A stretch of 64,000 nt of DNA from CAZKBP01 sp964551015 (lineage in GTDB: Bacteria > Bacteroidota > Bacteroidia > Cytophagales > Microscillaceae): contig CAZKBP010000023.1 of the NCBI GenBank assembly GCA_964551015.1, forward strand, positions 32,067 to 96,066. The letters run 5' to 3'. A model generated the notes under the pieces. That model saw only the letters and a list, made by a program, of their open reading frames with translations. It searched no databases and had not been told where the DNA came from. Position numbers and translations under genes: made by a program. Below, piece after piece: positions 8,616 through 17,238 of this stretch; positions within the stretch are counted from its first letter, which is position 1; each line of letters starts with the position of its first letter.

Positions 8616-10181
8616 CTAATACAAATCCCAATTCCCATCCAAATAATAACGGTACAAAACCGGATTATGAATGGTGTTGATCTCCAAATCTTCTACTTCA
8701 GGATTAAAAAAATAGCTTTGTTTACCAAAAGAAGTCATCATGGTCATGGCCTCCTGATTAATCCACCGCGTGGAGATATTCTCGAATTTCAGCTTGCGTA
8801 AGGCTTTTTTTAGGGTTTGGGAAGAAAAATGCTTGGAGCCAATCGTCCAGCCCCACTCGCCCATCGTGATGATTTGATTGTGCATCTGTACGGTTTGGAA
8901 ATCAGCCGCCTCTAGGGTTTGTTTGATGCACTCAAAAGCACGCCCATTAAAATAAGGACTGCCCGACTGGGTAATGAGCAAACCTTCGGGTCGCAAATGT
9001 TTGTAACATAAGCTATAAAATTCTCTCGAGTACAAGCGGCCCAGTTCTACGGTACGCGGATCGGGTAGGTCGATGACAATTAGATCAAAATAGTCTTGGG
9101 TGTCGCTCATATATTTGAAGGCATCTTGTGTCAAAATATGAACTTTGGGGTGGTAGAAAGCACTATCGTTGACCTCTAAGAGTGCATAATGGTTTTTGGC
9201 CAAGCGAATCATGGCGGGGTCTAAATCTACCAAGGTGATCTTTTTGACGGCCTTATATTTCAAAATTTCTCTGACGGCCGCTCCGTCGCCCCCGCCTAGT
9301 ACTAAGATATGATAGGGAGTAGGGGAGAGTTGCATCACGGGGTGCACCAGTGGTTCGTGGTACATTTCTTCATCGCGGGTGCTGAGTTGTTGGCTACCGT
9401 TGAGGTAAAGCCAGTAATCATCTTTCCATTGGGTAATCACGATTTTCTGATATTTCGTCTGTTCGGCATAAATGACCTGATCTTGATAGCGTTTTTGCTC
9501 TCCGAAGAAAATAATTGGATCTGCGTAAATAAATCCACCTAAGATCAACCCGAACACCAAAAGCACGAGGCCACCTAATAATCTTCTCCTTTCTAGTAAA
9601 ATCAAATGAGCAAAACGTGTGAAGAGAATCAAAGCCACGCCAAAATTAATCGCACCCAGCACAAAGGGCGTGTAGGTCAATCCCAGATAAGGCAAACCCA
9701 CGAAGGCAAAAAACAAGCCGCCAATCAAACTCCCGTAATAGTCATTTTCCATCACCGAGGCGATATTGAAGCGCAATTCTTCGTATTCTTCGTTCAGACG
9801 CGTAACTAAGGGAATTTCCAAACCAATCAACCAGCCGATCAAAATGCTTAATCCGTAGATAATCAACCCGTTGTACATAGTATAGGCTGAAGCTACATAC
9901 ACGCTCAGTGCCGAAAACGACACCAATATGGAGAGCAAAAATTCAATCAAAATAAACTTCTCGAGCAATCCTCCCTGAAAATAACGACTTACCCGACTGC
10001 CCAAACCCATGGCGAAGAGCATGAAAGAAAGTACCAAGGTCCACTGCAGGATAGAATTCCCCAAAAAATAAGTAGCCAAAGTAGAGAGAATATACTCCGC
10101 CACAATCCCCGAAAGCCCCGTTGCGAACAAGGAGACCTTCAGAATCAGTGAGCGATAATGATCGGATTGAGTGTTTTGCAT
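8616..10181 (-). CDS. Membrane-fused spermidine-synthase-like protein
   Basis: A 521-residue two-part protein. Residues 1-205 hold about seven membrane helices (SLFATGLSGIVAEYILSTLA first). Residues 225-521 form an aminopropyltransferase/methyltransferase fold with nucleotide motif LVLGGGDGAAVREIL, an acidic loop VDLDPAMIRLA and catalytic-region motif VIDLPDP. Soluble SpeE proteins lack the membrane part; fused forms are widespread in bacteria, and their substrate is mostly untested. It lies 55 bases downstream of pyrC on the same strand, so co-transcription is possible. Polyamine synthesis is inferred, not certain, since no adomet decarboxylase gene is nearby. Confidence 0.82.
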   Translation of the reverse strand: MQNTQSDHYRSLILKVSLFATGLSGIVAEYILSTLATYFLGNSILQWTLVLSFMLFAMGLGSRVSRYFQGGLLEKFILIEFLLSILVSFSALSVYVASAYTMYNGLIIYGLSILIGWLIGLEIPLVTRLNEEYEELRFNIASVMENDYYGSLIGGLFFAFVGLPYLGLTYTPFVLGAINFGVALILFTRFAHLILLERRRLLGGLVLLVFGLILGGFIYADPIIFFGEQKRYQDQVIYAEQTKYQKIVITQWKDDYWLYLNGSQQLSTRDEEMYHEPLVHPVMQLSPTPYHILVLGGGDGAAVREILKYKAVKKITLVDLDPAMIRLAKNHYALLEVNDSAFYHPKVHILTQDAFKYMSDTQDYFDLIVIDLPDPRTVELGRLYSREFYSLCYKHLRPEGLLITQSGSPYFNGRAFECIKQTLEAADFQTVQMHNQIITMGEWGWTIGSKHFSSQTLKKALRKLKFENISTRWINQEAMTMMTSFGKQSYFFNPEVEDLEINTIHNPVLYRYYLDGNWDLY

Positions 10182-10236
10182 TCAGTTCAGTAAGTTAGTA
10201 TTTAGCCTTCGTTAGATGGACGCGAGTTTGGATTAT

Positions 10237-11583
10237 TTATGATGTTGTGCGCTCGAACAGCAACCGTTCACCGGTTTGGCTCTCGTCAAATTTGCCGTGC
10301 GCATAGACCAAATGACCCGATACGAAGGTATGGCTAATTTGTCCGACTAAACTTTGTCCTGAAAGGGGCGACCAGCCACATTTGTAATGGATATTTTGAG
10401 GAGCTACTTCTGTACTTTTATCCAAATCTAAAAGCACCAGATCGGCCCAATAACCTTCCCGTACGAAGCCTCTTTCTTTGATTTGAAAACAAAGAGCAGG
10501 GGCATGGCACATCTTTTCTACGATTTTTTCCAGACTAATCTTACCTTCTCGGTGAGCCGTCAGCATCATATGTAGCGGGTACTGAATCAGGGGCAGACCA
10601 GCGGGCGCATTCCAGTAATGGCCTTGCTTTTCTTCCCAAGTGTGAGGCGCGTGGTCGGTAGCGATCACATCTAGTTGATCATTAAGCAAAGCCGGCCAGA
10701 GTGCCTCCCGATGTCGTACCTCCTTGATCGCAGGGTTGCATTTAATTTGTGTGCCCAGCGTCTCGTATTGGCTGGCGTCAAACCAAAGATGATGTACGCA
10801 GACTTCTGCCGTGATTTTTTTCTCTGATAGAGGCAAGGAATTTTCAAATAAAGCCAATTCCTCTTCGGTTGAGATATGCAGAACGTGGAGACGCGTACCG
10901 TGTTTTTTGGCCAATTCTACGGCCAGGGAAGAAGATTTGAGACAAGCCTCTACGCTGCGAATTTCAGGATGTTTGCTGATAGGCATTTGCTCACCATATT
11001 GATCTCGATATTTTTGAGAATTTTCTCGGATGGTGGCTTCGTCTTCGCAATGGGTGGCAATGAGGAGAGGTGATTGACTGAAAATATTTTCTAAGGTCTG
11101 GGCATCGTCTACGAGCATATTCCCCGTAGAAGAACCCATAAAAATCTTGAGACCACATACTTGCTGAGGATTTGTCTTTAAAGCTTCCTCTAAATTATCA
11201 TTAGAAACTCCCATATAAAAAGAATAATTGGCTAAGGACACCTCCGCTGCCCGTTGATATTTTTGCTCTAGCAAATCTTGGGTAAGCGTATTGGGAACCG
11301 TATTAGGCATTTCCATAAAAGAAGTAACGCCCCCGGCCACCGCTGCCTTCGCTTCCGTGTAGATTTCAGCTTTGTGCATCAAGCCTGGCTCTCGGAAATG
11401 CACCTGATCGTCAATGACCCCCGGGAGCAAGTATTTACCCTTGGCATCAATGACACGCTGAGCTTTGAGGTGAGTAAGGCCAGAATCGATGCGGGCAATG
11501 CGTCCATCTTCCACAAAAATGTCCGTTTCTGTGATTTGGCCTTCATTAATCAGGCGAGCGTTTAGGATCAAAGTACTAGTCAT
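10237..11583 (-). CDS. pyrC: Dihydroorotase
   Basis: A 448-residue amidohydrolase of the type I dihydroorotase class, closing carbamoyl-aspartate to dihydroorotate in pyrimidine synthesis. Visible motifs are DDQVHFREPG near residue 58, the carboxylated-lysine region GLKIFMGSS (about 145), ATHCED and LHVLHIST for metal binding, and VIATDHAPH with the catalytic aspartate. The usual DxHxH start of the metal site reads D-D-Q-V-H, with glutamine in place of the first histidine; as I recall this is common in Bacteroidota dihydroorotases. It is divergent from proC and upstream of the spermidine-synthase-like gene. Confidence 0.88.
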   Translation of the reverse strand: MTSTLILNARLINEGQITETDIFVEDGRIARIDSGLTHLKAQRVIDAKGKYLLPGVIDDQVHFREPGLMHKAEIYTEAKAAVAGGVTSFMEMPNTVPNTLTQDLLEQKYQRAAEVSLANYSFYMGVSNDNLEEALKTNPQQVCGLKIFMGSSTGNMLVDDAQTLENIFSQSPLLIATHCEDEATIRENSQKYRDQYGEQMPISKHPEIRSVEACLKSSSLAVELAKKHGTRLHVLHISTEEELALFENSLPLSEKKITAEVCVHHLWFDASQYETLGTQIKCNPAIKEVRHREALWPALLNDQLDVIATDHAPHTWEEKQGHYWNAPAGLPLIQYPLHMMLTAHREGKISLEKIVEKMCHAPALCFQIKERGFVREGYWADLVLLDLDKSTEVAPQNIHYKCGWSPLSGQSLVGQISHTFVSGHLVYAHGKFDESQTGERLLFERTTS

Positions 11584-11852
11584 AGAAATAGAATTATGAG
11601 AATGGAATCTTAGTGAAAAGTCAACTTGGAGAAATCCAATCTGAAATGAATCTCGCCAGTTATTTTTTCATAAGCGGATTAAAAATTGCGTTTTTGGAGA
11701 TTGCCTCCTAAATTTCTCTTACGAAATTAATGCAGAATCCAGAAATTCTTCACGCTCTCCTTGCATTTTTATAAGGAATCATCTCATTTTATTGCTCAAA
11801 ACTCCAGATGATTGAAAATACAAGGAAGCTGTTCACTCAAAAAATAAAATAT

Positions 11853-12671
11853 ATGCAAATTGAGAATATCACCATTATCGGCGGAGGCAACCTAGGCGGG
11901 GCCATGGCACAAGGATTGGTCAAAACGAAAATGATCCCTGCTCAGCGTATCTTTGTAACGCGCCGTCGCTTAGAAAAAATTGCCTACCTCGAGCACCAAG
12001 GAGTGAATACCCTTTCGGATAATCACGAAGCAGCCGCTCAGGCGGATATTGTGATCTTGGCCGTCAAACCCAATACCCTCAACGCCATCCTCCAAGAGAT
12101 CAAACCAGTTTTAGAAAAAAATCAACCCGTGCTGGTATCACTCGTTACTGGGGTAACCCTGAATGATATTCAAGCCCTCATTGGGCAGGAAATTCCCCTC
12201 TTCCGAGCCATGCCCAACACCGCGATTGCCATCCAAGAATCCATGACTTGTATCTCTACCAACAATACCAATGAAGCGCAAAAAGCAGCCATCCTCAATC
12301 TGTTTGATCATTTGGGACGCTCGGTCATTATTCAGGATGAACTGATGGCCGCCGCCACGGTACTGGGCGCCTGTGGGGTCGCTTACTCGATGCGCTATAT
12401 CCGCGCGGCTTCGCAAGGGGGCATCGAGATTGGCTTCGATGCACAGACGGCTCAACTCATTGCCGCTCAGATGGTCAAAGGCTCTGCGGCTTTACTTCTA
12501 GAAAATGGCAATCACCCTGAGCAAGAAATTGATAAAGTTACCACACCCCAGGGCTGCACCATCGCAGGCTTAAACGAGATGGAACATCAAGGCTTTAGTT
12601 CTGCGCTCATCAAAGGCATTCTTAGCTCTTATCACAAAATAAATGATATCCGGGAAGATTATCGTGACTAA
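11853..12671 (+). CDS. proC: Pyrroline-5-carboxylate reductase
   Basis: A 272-residue NAD(P)H-dependent reductase making proline from pyrroline-5-carboxylate. The Rossmann motif IGGGNLGGAMAQG follows the start directly, then AVKPNT (about residue 72), the MPNTA loop and the C-terminal signature TPQGCTIAGLNEME. I start at the ATG at 11853: an in-frame ATG 45 bases upstream would add an extension with no family match before the conserved N-terminal strand. Length and motifs are normal. Confidence 0.93.
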   Translation: MQIENITIIGGGNLGGAMAQGLVKTKMIPAQRIFVTRRRLEKIAYLEHQGVNTLSDNHEAAAQADIVILAVKPNTLNAILQEIKPVLEKNQPVLVSLVTGVTLNDIQALIGQEIPLFRAMPNTAIAIQESMTCISTNNTNEAQKAAILNLFDHLGRSVIIQDELMAAATVLGACGVAYSMRYIRAASQGGIEIGFDAQTAQLIAAQMVKGSAALLLENGNHPEQEIDKVTTPQGCTIAGLNEMEHQGFSSALIKGILSSYHKINDIREDYRD

Positions 12672-12779
12672 TTCTCTCTTAATGAATTTGTCTAGGCTAT
12701 AAAAAATGCAAGAAAAAAGGCATATTTGTATAAAATTTGATAACTTACTCGCATCGTATTTTATATAAAAAATTTAGAA

Positions 12780-13190
12780 ATGGAAGACCAAAACGTGAAG
12801 GGGCATTTGCAAAAACTTGCCGAAGAAATGGACGGCAACTATACCGAATACTCCGATGATACTATCATTGTAACATTACCCTTGGAAGAAGGACGTTTTC
12901 AAAGCGTCCGTGGACTAATCACCGAAAAAGATGCTGGCCTCATGCTCATCTTTACTTCCACGATCTGCCGTCTACACGAATATCCAGATGTAGATTTTAG
13001 GAAAATGCTTGAGATGAATTACGAATTAGGTTACGCCAAAATCACGATCACCGATGAGGATTACCTCGAGCTCATGACGGCGATCAAATATGATCTCGCC
13101 ACGGCCGAAGAAATCCGCTATATGATCACTGAGGTAGCCCGAACGGCTGATAAACTAGAATTTGAAATCACGGGTAAAGACGTCCATTAA
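12780..13190 (+). CDS. YbjN/CesT-like small protein
   Basis: A 136-residue acidic cytoplasmic protein. It alternates helix and strand (HLQKLAEEMDGNYTEY, TIIVTLPLEEGRFQSV, GLMLIFTSTICRL), then FRKMLEMNYELGYAKITI and a C-terminal helix. This order resembles the YbjN or type III chaperone-like (CesT) fold, which binds partner proteins, but identity is too low to name a partner and no secretion genes are nearby. It starts at ATG 108 bases after proC and ends at a strong terminator, so it is probably its own unit. Confidence 0.6.
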   Translation: MEDQNVKGHLQKLAEEMDGNYTEYSDDTIIVTLPLEEGRFQSVRGLITEKDAGLMLIFTSTICRLHEYPDVDFRKMLEMNYELGYAKITITDEDYLELMTAIKYDLATAEEIRYMITEVARTADKLEFEITGKDVH

Positions 13191-13214
13191 TCAAATTTTC
13201 CCCTTTCTTGATTG

Positions 13215-13244
13215 AAGCGACCCTCAGACAGGTCGCTTTTTTAT
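13215..13244 (+). terminator. Rho-independent terminator
   Basis: AAGCGACC and GGTCGCTT form a perfect 8-base stem around the loop CTCAGACA, followed by TTTTTATTT. It stops the YbjN-like transcript. The remaining 250 bases to the next gene are AT-rich leader; near 13460-13490 they contain an imperfect direct repeat (AACAAACAACT and AACGAACAACT) and no gene. Confidence 0.9.
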
Positions 13245-13498
13245 TTCTTGCCTCTTTTTTTAGTAATTAGGCTGTATTTTTTCTTTTTTTTATTTAAAAT
13301 CAAGCCCTGCGAAAGTTCAGCTATCAATAAGAATTTGTCCAAAGTAAAAATAGCCATCTAAAAGCATTACGCTGAACGATCATCAAGCATGCTAAACTCC
13401 AGAGAATTGCCTAAATAGAATCAGGGGAATTCAGGAGTAAGGCTTTGAAAAAGAAGCTAATAACAAACAACTCATAACGAACAACTACTTTAAACATC

Positions 13499-16339
13499 AT
13501 GAAGAAAAAACACATCCATCATGATCTATCCCTGGCGCTCTGCCTTTGTCTGATATTATTGAGTCTATCCGCCACGGCACAAGGTCGAAAAAACACGCAA
13601 TCCCTAGAAAAAATAAGCATTCCCCCCTCCTCACTCGAAGAACGAAAAGTAGCCGTGAAGCAAAGGGAAGAAATGCGCCAAGCTTCTCTTTTCCAAAACT
13701 ACCCCATCCGAGAGATTGGCCCCACGGTAATGGGTGGGCGCATCGTGGACATCGAAGGAAGTCGCCAAGAAAATAAGCGTTTCTATGTGGCTTATGCCTC
13801 GGCGGGAGTTTACAAAACAGAAAACAACGGACTTTCTTTCCAACCCATTTTCGACAACCAAGCGCGTCTTACCATTGGAGATATTGCGGTGCATCCCCAA
13901 AATGACCAAGTCATCTGGGTAGGCACGGGCGAGAACAACAGCAGTCGCTCCAGCTACGCGGGCTACGGCGTTTACAAAAGCGAAGATGGCGGCCAAAACT
14001 GGCAACATTTGGGCCTTGAGAATACCCAACACATCGGGCGCGTTGTCCTGCATCCTCAGGATAAAAATGTAGCTTGGGTAGCCAGCTTAGGTGCCCTCTA
14101 CTCCCACAATGAAGAAAGAGGCATATACAAAACCACCGACGGCGGTAAAACTTGGAATAAAACGCTTTTCATCAATGACAGTACAGGCGTCGTAGATTTG
14201 ATCATTCACCCTACTGACCCTAATCAACTCTGGGCAGCCGCTTGGGAGCGGGATCGTGAGGCTTGGGACTTCAAAGAAAATGGCCCTGGTTCTGGCTTGT
14301 ATTACTCTGAAGATGGAGGTGAAAATTGGCAAAGAACCACTAACGGACTACCTGAGGCTAAGTTTATGGGAAGAATTGGCTTGGATATTTGTCAGGCACA
14401 ACCCGAAACGCTCTACCTCATCGTGGATAACCAAGAAGAAGTCAAAACCGAAAAAGAGGAGGACGAGCAAAAACTTAAGTTCACCTTCGAGGATTTCAAA
14501 ACCATGGCTAAGGCAGACTTTCTTGCGCTGAATGAAGCCGATGTGGATACCTTTCTGCAAGAAAAAGGATTTCCCGAAAAATATACCGCTCAAAAAGTAA
14601 AGCAAGAAGTAAAACAAGGCAAATACTTACCCGAAGCATTGGCTCGCTATTTCAAAAGTGCCAATGATGATCTCTTTGATACAGAAGTACGCGGCGCGGA
14701 AGTCTATCGCTCCGACGATGGCGGTAAAAGCTGGCAAAAAGTCAATACCTATCCATTGGAGGGGGTTTTCTACACTTATGGCTATTATTTTGGGCAAATT
14801 CGAGTCGATACCCAAAACCCCGACTTGATTTATATCTTCGGCGTACCCCTCTTGCGTTCCCGAGACGGAGGCAAAACTTTTGAGTCCATTACTTATCGCA
14901 AAGATGTACACGCCGACCACCACGCCATGTGGATTGATCCTGCTGACCCTAACCGGATTCTCAATGGCAATGACGGAGGGCTTTACATGAGCTATGACCA
15001 GGGAGAGCATTTTATTCACATGAATAATGTATCGGCTGGGCAATTTTATACCGTAGGGATTGATATGGAAAAGCCCTACAACATCTACGGCGGCTTGCAA
15101 GATAATGGCGTTTATAAAGGCTCTTCTCGCTTTGAACCCAATCAGGGCGAATATTGGGAGCGTATCTGGGGTGGAGACGGAATGTTTGTACAAGTAAATC
15201 CTGAGAATAGTAATCTGATTTACACGGGTTTGCAGTTTGGAAATTACTGGCGTTTGGGAGAAGGCCGCCCTGTTAAAATTACTCCACAGCACGCCATTGG
15301 CGAAGAACCCTATCGCTACAACTGGCGAACGCCCCTCGTGATGAGTCCACACAATCCAGATATTATCTACATTGGTTCCCAAAAATTATTACGTAGCCTA
15401 GACAAAGGCGATCACTGGGAAGTAATTAGTCCTGATTTGACCAAAAACTTCCCTAATGGCAATGTGCCCTACTCTACTTTGACCTGTATCAGTGAATCTC
15501 CTCTCAAGTTCGGGCGATTGTACGTTGGAACTGATGACGGAAACATACAAGTCAGCCGAGATGCTGGCGAAACTTGGGAACTCATTTCTCAAAATCTGCC
15601 CCCCAATCGCTGGGTGAGTAGTGTAAATGCCTCACCCCACGACCTGACTACGGTTTATGCCAGCTTGAATGGTTACCGCTACGATGAAATTGATGCTCAC
15701 GTCTACGTGAGTACAGACGATGGGAAAAGCTGGAAATCCATCCAAGGAAATTTGCCGAATGAAGCGGTGAATGTCATTATTCCCGATCCGGTCAATCCAG
15801 AATTGCTCTATCTGGGCACCGACCAAGGAGCGTACCTCAGCATGAACAGAGGAGAAACGTGGCACTTGATTACTGGAGATTATCCTAATGTAGCCACTTA
15901 CGACCTGATCGTGCATCCACGCGAAAATGAACTGGTATTGGCCTCGCACGGGCGTAGTATGTACGTCATGGATGTCAAGCCACTACAAGCCATGGCAGCT
16001 CAGGAGCAAATGCCTGATCTAGAAGTATTTGCCATCGAGCCCGTTCGTCATTCCGAAAATTGGGGCGAACGCCGTACAGAATATTTACCCGTTTCGGAGC
16101 CAGAGGTTTCTATACTTTATTTTACCAAAAAAAGCAGTCCCGTACAACTCCAAGTCAAAAACAAAGAGGGTAAAAAGTTATATGAAAAAACCTTGGATGT
16201 ATCCGCAGGCTTTCACAGCCATACTTGGCATCTAAAAGACCAGTCTGACCAATACCTCAAGCCAGGCCAATACCAAGTAATGGTTCAGGCGGGAGGGAAA
16301 AAGGCGCAGACGACCCTTGAAGTCAAGGCAAGGAAATAA
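13499..16339 (+). CDS. Exported sortilin-like Asp-box propeller protein
   Basis: A 946-residue exported protein. The signal peptide spans about residues 1-28 (LALCLCLILLSLSATAQG). The body is a VPS10/sortilin- or BNR-type beta-propeller with at least ten Asp-boxes, including KSEDGGQNW, KTTDGGKTW, YSEDGGENW, RSDDGGKSW, VSRDAGETW, VSTDDGKSW and LSMNRGETW. A charged, Lys/Glu-rich segment (about residues 310-396) interrupts the propeller. The C-terminal 90 residues form a beta-sandwich (FHSHTWHLKDQSDQYLKPGQY) like FlgD-Ig. There is no recognisable T9SS sorting domain, so a periplasmic location is as likely as the cell surface. Such proteins are common in Bacteroidota; their ligand or substrate is unknown. 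Flanked by terminators, it is monocistronic. Confidence 0.85.
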   Translation: MKKKHIHHDLSLALCLCLILLSLSATAQGRKNTQSLEKISIPPSSLEERKVAVKQREEMRQASLFQNYPIREIGPTVMGGRIVDIEGSRQENKRFYVAYASAGVYKTENNGLSFQPIFDNQARLTIGDIAVHPQNDQVIWVGTGENNSSRSSYAGYGVYKSEDGGQNWQHLGLENTQHIGRVVLHPQDKNVAWVASLGALYSHNEERGIYKTTDGGKTWNKTLFINDSTGVVDLIIHPTDPNQLWAAAWERDREAWDFKENGPGSGLYYSEDGGENWQRTTNGLPEAKFMGRIGLDICQAQPETLYLIVDNQEEVKTEKEEDEQKLKFTFEDFKTMAKADFLALNEADVDTFLQEKGFPEKYTAQKVKQEVKQGKYLPEALARYFKSANDDLFDTEVRGAEVYRSDDGGKSWQKVNTYPLEGVFYTYGYYFGQIRVDTQNPDLIYIFGVPLLRSRDGGKTFESITYRKDVHADHHAMWIDPADPNRILNGNDGGLYMSYDQGEHFIHMNNVSAGQFYTVGIDMEKPYNIYGGLQDNGVYKGSSRFEPNQGEYWERIWGGDGMFVQVNPENSNLIYTGLQFGNYWRLGEGRPVKITPQHAIGEEPYRYNWRTPLVMSPHNPDIIYIGSQKLLRSLDKGDHWEVISPDLTKNFPNGNVPYSTLTCISESPLKFGRLYVGTDDGNIQVSRDAGETWELISQNLPPNRWVSSVNASPHDLTTVYASLNGYRYDEIDAHVYVSTDDGKSWKSIQGNLPNEAVNVIIPDPVNPELLYLGTDQGAYLSMNRGETWHLITGDYPNVATYDLIVHPRENELVLASHGRSMYVMDVKPLQAMAAQEQMPDLEVFAIEPVRHSENWGERRTEYLPVSEPEVSILYFTKKSSPVQLQVKNKEGKKLYEKTLDVSAGFHSHTWHLKDQSDQYLKPGQYQVMVQAGGKKAQTTLEVKARK

Positions 16340-16348
16340 TACCTTGTG

Positions 16349-16388
16349 CCCAGATGAAGGTGCTCGTTCCTTCATCTGGGTGCTTTTT
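16349..16388 (+). terminator. Strong rho-independent terminator
   Basis: CCCAGATGAAGG and CCTTCATCTGGG form a perfect 12-base stem around the loop TGCTCGTT, followed by TGCTTTTTATT. It lies ten bases after the stop of the Asp-box propeller gene. Confidence 0.95.
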
Positions 16389-17238
16389 ATTCCTTTGATC
16401 ATTTGCTAAATACCCGTGTGTTCACCTCGATGGGTGGAGAGGTAAAAATTAACAATTCGATATTCTCCCATTTTAAAAATGAGATAACGATCCCGTTGGA
16501 ATATCGTAAATACCCTTGAAGTATTCTGCCTCCATGAATTCTCTGCCGTGGACAAAAGAAAAAGAATTCTGCTTGAACAATATGCGATATCGATCTGTTC
16601 TGTCGTTGTTTGTATAAGAATGAGGATAAAAGCACATACAGTTCTAATTTTCCTACATTAGAAAAATATAATATATCTACTTTAGGTTATGAAAAAAGAG
16701 TGAAAATAGCAACATGCTAAAATAAAATGCTCTTAAACTTGCATCGAGAAGAAAAAATAATTTTATTTGTTCACAGTTTCATACACCAAAGTTACATCAC
16801 AAAGTTCTTCCGCCATCTCAGCTCATGTAGTATCTAGCATCAGAAATTAGCTTCTGATTTTTTAGAAAAGAGCTTCAACCATCAGCGTTCCATACATTAA
16901 GTGTTTCATAGCAGAGTGCCTTGCCTAGGGCAGAGGTAACTCTATCTAATGTTATCTGGTAGATTATATGCTATCATTTAATAAAACAACACTCAGGGAG
17001 AATCTTCAATTTATTTACTCAGAGAGTCATCATCTTTAGAAAGTGGCGACATTGTTTTACCTCTCAATTGACACAATTAGACTGCTTTGACAGTGCTGTG
17101 TATTAGGGAGAGACTATCGAGAGGCTATATTTTTATAAAAACTTAGTAATCTGGCATGTTTTTATCAAAAATTCAGCACAAGCATTAACAAATCAATCTT
17201 TTAACAAAAAAATCTCTTTTAAAGCCAAGCAAACAATC
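16389..17238. other. 850-base AT-rich intergenic region
   Basis: One of the longest gene-free stretches in the window. It holds several short minus-strand frames, the longest being 78 codons at 16399-16635, which do not look like proteins. No RNA gene, insertion-sequence end or long repeat is recognisable. The last 120 bases before the giant gene are AT-rich with A-runs and are the probable promoter and leader. A remnant of a lost gene cannot be excluded. Confidence 0.5.

Noticed and set aside
16399..16635. 78-codon minus-strand frame after the propeller gene
   Set aside because: No family resemblance, no promoter or partner gene; a gene relic is possible but cannot be supported.
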